From: Clostridiales bacterium
GTDB lineage: Bacteria; Bacillota; Clostridia; Christensenellales; UBA1242
Assembly (NCBI GenBank): GCA_015055515.1
Contig: SVIC01000002.1
Coordinates: 1-64,000 of the forward strand
Direction: 5' to 3'
Length of the DNA stretch: 64,000 nucleotides
The stretch's first letter is position 1; every line of letters begins with the position of its first letter. Below the pieces are notes generated by a model. The model saw only the letters and a list, made by a program, of their open reading frames with translations, did not search any database and was not told the origin of the DNA. This document shows positions 9,431-17,078 of the stretch, piece after piece. The position numbers and the translations under genes are program-made.

Positions 9431-9883
9431 TTGATTATGTATAATAATGAAATGTTATTAAAATTCAAAGCAACTAGTGAAAATGAATCTTTTGCTAGAA
9501 TATGCATATCGGCATTTGTTGCCTCAGCAAATCCTACAATGGATGAGATTGGTGATATTAAGACGGCGGTGAGCGAAGCGGTAACTAATTGTGTTGTTCA
9601 TGCTTATGATAATGAAGTAGGCGATATAGAGATGTATGCGTGTATAAATGGAGATAATATCTATATATCAATCACAGATAAAGGAATAGGTATTGAAGAT
9701 ATTAACAAAGCAAAAGAACCATTCTATACATCGAAGCCATCTAAGGAACGTAGTGGAATGGGGTTCACTGTAATGGAAAGCTTTATGGATGAAGTAAAGA
9801 TATCATCGCAAAAAGGTAAAGGTACTAAAGTAGAAATGTATAAATCATTAGGTAAAGATCAAAATATTGCTTGTGGGGTATAA
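9431..9883 (+). CDS. spoIIAB: anti-sigma F factor SpoIIAB (GHKL kinase)
   Basis: TAVSEAVTNCVVHAYDN...ISITDKGIGIEDINKA...ERSGMGFTVMESFMD. Confidence 0.94.
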   Translation: MIMYNNEMLLKFKATSENESFARICISAFVASANPTMDEIGDIKTAVSEAVTNCVVHAYDNEVGDIEMYACINGDNIYISITDKGIGIEDINKAKEPFYTSKPSKERSGMGFTVMESFMDEVKISSQKGKGTKVEMYKSLGKDQNIACGV

Positions 9884-9884
9884 T

Positions 9885-10613
9885 ATGTATGATTACAAGG
9901 ATATTTTGGATTTAGTAAAACTTGCACAAAATGGTGATAATGACGCAAAAGAAAATCTATTATTACAAAATTCACCATTGATTAAAAGTGTTATCAAGAG
10001 ATATATTGACAAGGGTATTGAGTATGATGATTTGTATCAATTAGGAAGTCTTGGATTTTTGAAGGCAATTAATAATTTTGATGAGTCACATGATGTAAAA
10101 TTTAGCACATATGCAGTACCAATGATTGCAGGAGAAGTAAAAAGATACTTAAGAGATAATGGCATAATTAAAGTGTCAAGAAGTGTAAAATCATTAAATA
10201 TACAGATAAATAAGTTTATTAGTAATTATTTGGAAGAAAACAACACTTCACCAAATATAGATATAATTGCGTCTAATTTTGATATAACTCCGCAAGAAGT
10301 TATATTTGCAATGGAAAGTAGCAGAAAACCCTTATCATTGTTTTCTGTCATAAACGATGACACTGATAACAAAAATACATGCATTATTGACAAAATTGCC
10401 AATGATGATGCTGAAAATGAAATTGATAAAATGTTACTATTTAAGGAGTTGAAATCATTAACAAATAGAGACAGAAAGATTATATTATTAAGATATTTTA
10501 GAGATATGACTCAGAAAGAAATTGCAGATGTATTGGGTGTCTCTCAAGTGCAAGTGAGTAGGTTAGAAAGTAAAATTCTTAATAAATTGAGAGATAAAAT
10601 AAAAAGTAACTAA
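9885..10613 (+). CDS. sigF: RNA polymerase sporulation sigma factor SigF
   Basis: Sigma-70 regions 2-4 (DDLYQLGSLGFLKAINNFD..FSTYAVPMIAGEVKRYLRDNG; MTQKEIADVLGVSQVQVSRLE) in the spoIIA operon. Confidence 0.94.
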   Translation: MYDYKDILDLVKLAQNGDNDAKENLLLQNSPLIKSVIKRYIDKGIEYDDLYQLGSLGFLKAINNFDESHDVKFSTYAVPMIAGEVKRYLRDNGIIKVSRSVKSLNIQINKFISNYLEENNTSPNIDIIASNFDITPQEVIFAMESSRKPLSLFSVINDDTDNKNTCIIDKIANDDAENEIDKMLLFKELKSLTNRDRKIILLRYFRDMTQKEIADVLGVSQVQVSRLESKILNKLRDKIKSN

Positions 10614-10638
10614 GAATGGGTTTAGTTACTTTTTGTTT
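10601..10638. terminator. bidirectional terminator between sigF and the convergent gene
   Basis: AAAAAGTAACTAA-GAATGGG-TTTAGTTACTTTTT. Confidence 0.8.
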
Positions 10639-11462
10639 TTTTCGGTGTAGTTTGTGTATAATTTGTTTTCTTTCTTATATCCCACAAATGTATCGAGATT
10701 AACTTGGTGAATACTATTGAAGATATTTTGTTCTATCATTGGATTGGTTTGTTTCAAATTCTTTATTAATTGTTTTATTTCATAACGCTTTGATGCGTTC
10801 TCATCAATTTTATTTTTCTCTGTCAATTTGCATGCGCATGCAATGAATTCTAGGCTGTTGTATTTAACCCATGCAGTAATATCTTCTTCTAGTACACTAT
10901 ATAGAGGTCTAATTAATTTCATACCTTCGAAATTGGTGCTATTTAGAATAGGTAACATCGCTTGCAACTGTGAGCCATAGAACATTGCTATGAGTGTAGT
11001 TTCAATTACATCATTCATGTGGTGGCCGAGAGCAATCTTATTGCAACCTAAATCTTTTGCATATTTATATAGACAGCCTCTTCTCATTCTTGCACATAAA
11101 TAGCAAGCGTTCTTATCTGTTGCTTCTGCTACATCGAATATATTGCTATTATATATCTTAATAGGAATATCTAGTAGTTTTGCATTTGCTGTTATTTTTT
11201 CTCTAATATGCTCCTTATATCCAGGGTCCATTACTATAAATTCTAACTCAAAAGGAACATCTGAGAATGATTGAAGGTTCTGCATTAATTTTGCTAGCAA
11301 AAATGAATCTTTTCCACCAGATATGCATACAGCTATCTTATCGTTCTCTTCTATTAGATTGTATTTTTTGATAGATCTAATAAAAGGGGCCCATAATTTT
11401 TGCCGAAATTTTGTAATTATACTCCTCTCGACCATTTTGCTTTTAGTTAATTCTCTTTTCAT
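10626..11462 (-). CDS. TtcA/TilS-family ATP-PP-loop tRNA thiolase-like protein
   Basis: SGGKDSFLLAKLM PP-loop, CYLCARMRRGCLYKYAKDLGCNKIALGHHMNDVIETTL. Confidence 0.85.
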   Translation of the reverse strand: MKRELTKSKMVERSIITKFRQKLWAPFIRSIKKYNLIEENDKIAVCISGGKDSFLLAKLMQNLQSFSDVPFELEFIVMDPGYKEHIREKITANAKLLDIPIKIYNSNIFDVAEATDKNACYLCARMRRGCLYKYAKDLGCNKIALGHHMNDVIETTLIAMFYGSQLQAMLPILNSTNFEGMKLIRPLYSVLEEDITAWVKYNSLEFIACACKLTEKNKIDENASKRYEIKQLIKNLKQTNPMIEQNIFNSIHQVNLDTFVGYKKENKLYTNYTEKNKK

Positions 11463-12166
11463 TTGTTATCCTTTATTATTTTCAGTATTACATGTTGTGC
11501 TATTAGCATTCCAGCGATTATAGGTGTATATACTATGCTAGCAGGGGAATGCTTTGTACTATTATCTGGTACAATTATATTATTTCTTTCTTCTGTTGAA
11601 TATAAAACATCCAAGTTATTTATATTATTTTCCTTGCACAATTTTCTCATTATTTTTGCTAATTTGCATGTTTTTGTAGAATATATATCACATATTTCAA
11701 ATTTTGTTGCATCAAGCTTGTTGCCTGTACCCATACAGGATATTATAGGTATATTTAGTTCTTGACATTTTTTAATAATATCTATTTTGGCTGTAATTGT
11801 ATCTATTGCATCAATAACATAGTCATACTTGGAAAAATCAATGCAATTGGCATTATCTGGAAGATAAAATAAATTATATTCGACTATATTTATTTTTGGA
11901 TTAATTGCCATTGCTCTTTCTTTTGCAACGATTGTTTTCTTCTTTCCAATATTCTCATAATTTGCAATAATTTGGCGATTTAAGTTTGTTATATTTATCG
12001 TATCATTGTCTACAATATCAATATTCTCTATTCCAACTCGTACCAATGCTTCTAAGACACTTCCACCAACTCCGCCTAAGCCAAATATCAAAATGTGGCT
12101 ATTTTTAAGCTTTGTCATATTGTCTTTACCTATCAACAACTCTGTTCTGTCGTAAAAATTTTCCAT
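11459..12166 (-). CDS. tcdA: tRNA threonylcarbamoyladenosine dehydratase-like (ThiF/E1 family)
   Basis: MENFYDRTELLIGKDNMTKLKNSHILIFGLGGVGGSVLEALVRVGI; internal start with AGAGGATACAAGTATG RBS context preferred over 12211. Confidence 0.85.
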   Translation of the reverse strand: MENFYDRTELLIGKDNMTKLKNSHILIFGLGGVGGSVLEALVRVGIENIDIVDNDTINITNLNRQIIANYENIGKKKTIVAKERAMAINPKINIVEYNLFYLPDNANCIDFSKYDYVIDAIDTITAKIDIIKKCQELNIPIISCMGTGNKLDATKFEICDIYSTKTCKLAKIMRKLCKENNINNLDVLYSTEERNNIIVPDNSTKHSPASIVYTPIIAGMLIAQHVILKIIKDNK

Positions 12167-12192
12167 ACTTGTATCCTCTTGGTATAAGTATA

Positions 12193-12239
12193 CAAAAAAA
12201 AGAAAGTTCAAGTCAAGACCTTATACTTTCTTTTTTTAT
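12193..12239 (-). terminator. terminator of the lipoprotein/small-ORF transcript
   Basis: Minus strand AAAAAAAGAAAGT...ACTTTCTTTTTTT imperfect long stem. Confidence 0.55.
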
Positions 12240-12241
12240 AA

Positions 12242-12352
12242 CTATACATTATCTTCTTCATCAGATATATAGTCTATACTAGTTTCCTCTAATTGATCGT
12301 ATCTTTTGCGATAATATTCATTCTTTAGCAATTCCTTTAGATCATAATTCAT
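12242..12352 (-). CDS. 36-aa small protein MNYDLKELLKNEYYRKRYDQLEETSIDYISDEEDNV
   Basis: Complete ATG-to-TAG ORF with AGAGG-like RBS immediately after the lipoprotein stop codon; not in the supplied ORF track because of size. Confidence 0.55.
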   Translation of the reverse strand: MNYDLKELLKNEYYRKRYDQLEETSIDYISDEEDNV

Positions 12353-12363
12353 GTATTTACCTC

Positions 12364-14313
12364 TTATAAATTATTTATGCCGTTATCGATAGTTCCCTGG
12401 TTAATACTATCTATTAATGTATTATATTCATAAGTATTAACGTTATTATGTTTTCCGTTATTATTTAATAGATTAGTATCTCTATTATATAGATCTCCGT
12501 TTTCATCATATACATATCTATTTGTATTAGTGATGTTGCCATCTGTATTCAGATTGTTTTCGTTAATAATACCATTTCTATTGTTATGAAAACCAGTAGT
12601 TGAATTGTCTATAACGTTATTATTATATGATTCATTATTATAAATAATATCAGAATTGTTAATATTGTCATTGGAATTTGTAGTGTTAGTCTCTACTATA
12701 TTTGAGTCATTGTTTGTGGTATCTAAATCCTCATTATAGGTATCAATATTAGATTCTAAATTATCATCTGTCTCATCTTGATCTACTTCCATATCATCTT
12801 CGTTTGTGCCATCTAGTACGTCCTCGTTGTCATTTTCGCTTGCATTGTCTTCTACTATTACATTATCACTGTCGTCTGGTAAAACTTCATTATATTGATT
12901 TTCAGTTGAATTATCTATAATTTCATCATTTATAACATCATTATTAGTGTCTTCTACTACAATTTCATCAGATGTATTTTCATCTATGTTAGTATCAACT
13001 TTAGTTTCATCCTGGTTGGTATTATTAATACCATCTGTTAGGATAGTACGCAATTGTTCTAATGTAGATAGGGCAATTTGATGATAATTAATCCTTGTAT
13101 CTAGATGATTAAGGATTCTTAAATAATTACTATTCATCACATCAATGCTATTTGCGATACCTAAATTATTACTATTATTAATGTTGTTAATCTCATTATT
13201 CAATTCGCCATTAACACTTTTTATATACTTTGTAGTCCTTTCAATGTCATGTAAATAATTTTTTATTGCTTGTACATGATGTGTTGCTGGAATCAAATCC
13301 ATTTTTGAATATCTTGTACTTATATTTTTTGTATCATTAATCGAAGACAAGACCGAATTTTTTTGTTCATTTAATTTATTATTTGCTTCAATAACATCTG
13401 CTGTCATGGCATATAATTTCTGGATTTTGATCATATAAGAATTGATATTTTCTGAAGTTGTCTTTGCTTTATCACTAGAAATAAATCTAGTTTGATAAGT
13501 ATTTTCTGGGGATATATTTTGCTCTTCGTAATAATAGTACATTTTTGGTTGTATATCGTTTTTATCAATTTCTTCTTCGTTATCGATTAAGAATTCTTCA
13601 TCAATATTAATATTCTCATCATCAACAACATAATCAGTTGTAGAAATTTTATTTGCGCTTAGATTTTGTTCTAATGGGTTAATATATTTGTCACCACAAT
13701 CAGTATTAGCATTATTAAATGAATTATAGTCTAAATTAGAGCAATCTCCATTTACGCATGAGAATTGGCAATTGTTGCATTTGCCCATATTGTCTATTTG
13801 TAAACTTTTGTTACAGTTGGTGCAAGTACCATTCTCATCGCAAATAATCGAGTTATTGCAATTGTTGCAAGTATTATTTTTGCAGTCGCCGTATGATTCG
13901 CCACAAATATAACAATTACCGTTGCTATCACACTTCAAGTTGTCTATTAGTTTGTCTACAAGAATATCTTGGATAAGATTGTCGGTATCGACAGTTCCTT
14001 CGTGTATATAGTCAGTAGTTGCAATACTTCTGCTAATAACTCCAGAGTCATTACTTTCCTCATTTTTATTATAATTAGTAACACTTGGATTTGGAACGAT
14101 ATAGGATACAGTTGCACTATTAGGGTATATATCCGGATTAGCTAGATAGTCGTTACTTATAGTGTCAAGCTTTGTAACTGTGGTAGATAATCTGTCCAAT
14201 CTTGCATTCACATCCTTACTTAGTGTCTCACAAGTAGCTGTTGATTCTGTACAGCCAGTTAGGCAACCAGCTATAAATAAAATTGATAGAATAAAAGATA
14301 ATAATTTTTTCAT
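12364..14313 (-). CDS. secreted lipoprotein with Cys-knuckle repeats and Asn/Asp-rich C-terminal tail
   Basis: Signal peptide plus lipobox (LFIAGCLTGC), residues 128-191 rich in CxxC motifs, long N/D-rich low complexity tail. Confidence 0.8.
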   Translation of the reverse strand: MKKLLSFILSILFIAGCLTGCTESTATCETLSKDVNARLDRLSTTVTKLDTISNDYLANPDIYPNSATVSYIVPNPSVTNYNKNEESNDSGVISRSIATTDYIHEGTVDTDNLIQDILVDKLIDNLKCDSNGNCYICGESYGDCKNNTCNNCNNSIICDENGTCTNCNKSLQIDNMGKCNNCQFSCVNGDCSNLDYNSFNNANTDCGDKYINPLEQNLSANKISTTDYVVDDENINIDEEFLIDNEEEIDKNDIQPKMYYYYEEQNISPENTYQTRFISSDKAKTTSENINSYMIKIQKLYAMTADVIEANNKLNEQKNSVLSSINDTKNISTRYSKMDLIPATHHVQAIKNYLHDIERTTKYIKSVNGELNNEINNINNSNNLGIANSIDVMNSNYLRILNHLDTRINYHQIALSTLEQLRTILTDGINNTNQDETKVDTNIDENTSDEIVVEDTNNDVINDEIIDNSTENQYNEVLPDDSDNVIVEDNASENDNEDVLDGTNEDDMEVDQDETDDNLESNIDTYNEDLDTTNNDSNIVETNTTNSNDNINNSDIIYNNESYNNNVIDNSTTGFHNNRNGIINENNLNTDGNITNTNRYVYDENGDLYNRDTNLLNNNGKHNNVNTYEYNTLIDSINQGTIDNGINNL

Positions 14314-14431
14314 TTTAATCCTCCTAGAATTTAAGAGTAGTGTGTGATATTTTACTTAAATTATTTATCATTTTCGTGTTTTTTGATTAAAATATTTTTT
14401 TTAGTCAAAAATCTAATCAATGAGGTGCAGT

Positions 14432-14878
14432 ATGGATCAGGACAAATTAAATGAAAAATATAATCAATATGTGCAAGCAAAAATACCTAAAACAAAGAAT
14501 TTTCCATCATTATTTAATTCATTCTGGGTAGGTGGTCTTATATGCTGTATAGGTCAAGGATTGCAAGATGGTCTCATGGCATTATTTCCTACAATGAGCC
14601 TAGAAGTTGCAGGAACATGGATGCTAATAATATTAATTGTTCTGGCTAGTTTTCTTACAGGCATAGGAATATTTGATAGAATAGGTGTATTCGCAGGTGG
14701 TGGTACAATTGTTCCTATAACTGGATTTTCCAATTCGATAACAAGCCCTGCTTTGGAATTTAAGAAGGAAGGGATAATATTTGGTCTGTGTGTTAAGATG
14801 TTTACTGTAGCTGGTCCAGTCATTGTAAATGGCATAGCGGTATCTATAATCATTGGTATAATATATCTTTTAATATAG
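14432..14878 (+). CDS. spoVAC: stage V sporulation protein AC
   Basis: NSFWVGGLICCIGQGLQDG...GGGTIVPITGFSNSITSPALEFKKEG. Confidence 0.94.
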   Translation: MDQDKLNEKYNQYVQAKIPKTKNFPSLFNSFWVGGLICCIGQGLQDGLMALFPTMSLEVAGTWMLIILIVLASFLTGIGIFDRIGVFAGGGTIVPITGFSNSITSPALEFKKEGIIFGLCVKMFTVAGPVIVNGIAVSIIIGIIYLLI

Positions 14879-14887
14879 GGAGTTAAG

Positions 14888-15901
14888 ATGTCTAAAAAAG
14901 TAGGATCACATACAATCGTTTTTACCAACAAACCATCTATTATAGGATATAGTGCAACTGCTGGTATCAAAGAGGGTTGTGGTAATTTCAAAGATTATTA
15001 CGATGTAATACTAGAAGATGATTTGTTTGGAGAAAAAACATTCGAGCATGCAGAAAGAAAGATATTTATTGAAACAATAAAAAATTCTATATCTAATAGT
15101 GGATTAAAGATAAAAGATATTGAGATCTTAGTAAGTGGCGATCTACTAAATCAAATAATTTCCTCTAGTTTTTCAGCCAGAGAACTTGGTTTGCCATATC
15201 TGGGGTTATACGGTGCATGTAGTACTATGGCAGAGTCGTTGGCAGTAGGTGCATGTCTTGTTGATGGTAAGTATATGAAAAATGTAGCTTGTTGCACAGG
15301 TAGTCACTTCAGCAGTGCTGAGAGACAGTATAGATTTCCACTAGAGTTAGGAAATCAAAGGCCTCCAACTAGCCAATGGACTGTAACAGGAGCAGGCTGT
15401 ACTATTGTATCAAATAAGAAAAGTAAAATTAAGATAGCTAGTGCTACCTTTGGCGAAGTGGTAGACTATGGTATTAATGATGTAAATAATATGGGTGCAG
15501 CAATGGCACCTGCAGCATCTTCGACACTGGTGCATCATTTCGTTGATACGAATACAAAGCCAGAAGATTATGATCTAATTGTAACAGGAGATCTTGGTAA
15601 GTTAGGTAGTGAGATATTAATAGATCTAATGGAAAGAGAAGGTTATGATCTAGGGAACGTATATAATGATTGTGGTCAAATGATGTTCCATGATAAGCAA
15701 AAATCATATCAAGGAGCATCTGGAGCAGGATGTAGTGCTATTGTGTTAAACTCTTATATTCTAAAGAAAATGGAAAAAGGTGAATATAGTAGAGTATTGT
15801 TTTGCGCAACTGGTGCACTTCTTAGTACTTTGTCTTCACAGCAAGGGGACACAATTCCTGGTATATGTCATCTTGTAGAATTAATAAGGAGCGAAGAATA
15901 A
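14888..15901 (+). CDS. spoVAD: stage V sporulation protein AD (thiolase-like)
   Basis: LGLYGACSTMAESLAVGACLVDG...TGDLGKLGSEIL...YQGASGAGCSAIVLNSY. Confidence 0.95.
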   Translation: MSKKVGSHTIVFTNKPSIIGYSATAGIKEGCGNFKDYYDVILEDDLFGEKTFEHAERKIFIETIKNSISNSGLKIKDIEILVSGDLLNQIISSSFSARELGLPYLGLYGACSTMAESLAVGACLVDGKYMKNVACCTGSHFSSAERQYRFPLELGNQRPPTSQWTVTGAGCTIVSNKKSKIKIASATFGEVVDYGINDVNNMGAAMAPAASSTLVHHFVDTNTKPEDYDLIVTGDLGKLGSEILIDLMEREGYDLGNVYNDCGQMMFHDKQKSYQGASGAGCSAIVLNSYILKKMEKGEYSRVLFCATGALLSTLSSQQGDTIPGICHLVELIRSEE

Positions 15902-16266
15902 TGTTATTAATGTATCTTAAAGTATTCTTGGTTGGTGGTCTAATATGTACAATAGGTCAATTACTTATAATTAAGACAAATATTACTAGTTCAAGAATTT
16001 TAGTGCTGTTTGTAGTAATTGGTGCAATTCTGGAGGGGTTGAATTTGTATCAGCCTATTGTTGATTTCGCTGGTGCGGGCGCAACTGTTCCTATTGTCGG
16101 CTTTGGTAGAAGTCTTGCAAAAGGAGTAATAGAGGCCATTCGCGATCAAGGTGTATTAGGTATTCTTACAGGTGGCCTGACTGCAACTGCTGGTGGGATT
16201 GCTGCTGCGGTAATTAGTGCATATATTATGGCTTTAATATTTAGTAGTAGAACAAAAAAATATTAA
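15901..16266 (+). CDS. spoVAE: stage V sporulation protein AE (AEb-type)
   Basis: MYLKVFLVGGLICTIGQLLI...GAGATVPIVGFGRSLAKG; start at 15901 overlaps the spoVAD stop. Confidence 0.93.
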   Translation: MLLMYLKVFLVGGLICTIGQLLIIKTNITSSRILVLFVVIGAILEGLNLYQPIVDFAGAGATVPIVGFGRSLAKGVIEAIRDQGVLGILTGGLTATAGGIAAAVISAYIMALIFSSRTKKY

Positions 16267-16334
16267 ATTAATGGGCATTTTGCCTATTACATATATTATG
16301 AATAATATTATATATAATTAAATAAATATATAAT

Positions 16335-16979
16335 ATGAAAAAAGGAAAAAAGAAGATAGTTGTCTTAGTATTGACAACGATATTTGTTATTTTAATTGTT
16401 TATTTCTTTGTTTCCATTAATCATATGATATTTGATAGTACAAAATTAACGCTAGACACAGTAGCAAAAAAGGCTATCAATGCAGGGCTATCCGAGGCAA
16501 TAAGAAATCGTGCCATATATGATGAACTGGTTAGTATTACGCATGGTGACGATGGTAAGATATCTCTTATTCAAATTAAATCATATGAAGCAAATAATAT
16601 ATGTAATATGGTGGTAGATGGTACAGAGAAAAACTTAAAATTATTAGGAAATGAGGGGGTTGTGTTAACAACTGGTATGTTAAGCAACATTCCTATTTTA
16701 GGTGCTTTTGGTGGCAAGATAAATCTTAAATTTCAACAAATTGGTACTGCGTATTGTAATTATTTTTCGAAGTTTGTATCTGCTGGTATTAATCAAAACA
16801 TCCACAGATTATATGTTGAGGTAAGGGCTAGCATTGGCATTGTTTTTCCTTTCCATACAGAAAAAGTGGATGTTGTTCAGCAATTATTATTGTGTGAGAA
16901 TGTAATAATTGGTGAGGTGCCTTATACATATCTGCAGTCTACTGAATTAGACCCGCTTCTTAACCTTATTCCTTCTTAA
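16335..16979 (+). CDS. yunB: sporulation protein YunB-like
   Basis: N-terminal TM, AINAGLSEAI...G..SLIQIKSYEANNI...IPILGAFGGKINLKFQQIGTAYC...VFPFHTEKVDV. Confidence 0.8.
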   Translation: MKKGKKKIVVLVLTTIFVILIVYFFVSINHMIFDSTKLTLDTVAKKAINAGLSEAIRNRAIYDELVSITHGDDGKISLIQIKSYEANNICNMVVDGTEKNLKLLGNEGVVLTTGMLSNIPILGAFGGKINLKFQQIGTAYCNYFSKFVSAGINQNIHRLYVEVRASIGIVFPFHTEKVDVVQQLLLCENVIIGEVPYTYLQSTELDPLLNLIPS

Positions 16980-17078
16980 TTATTTATTGTGAGTTTTTGG
17001 ATATATATTATTATGTAAATAATTGTAATTTTACATTTTTTATGCTAGAATAAACTAGATATTTTTTACTTAGGAGAA

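Noticed and set aside
12430-12760. Repetitive AT-rich stretch that could be mistaken for a CRISPR or tandem repeat
   Set aside because: Irregular spacing and a continuous ORF; explained by Asn/Asp codon runs of the lipoprotein tail.
14554-14991. 145-aa minus-strand ORF across spoVAC/spoVAD
   Set aside because: Antisense to well-supported spoVAC and the start of spoVAD.
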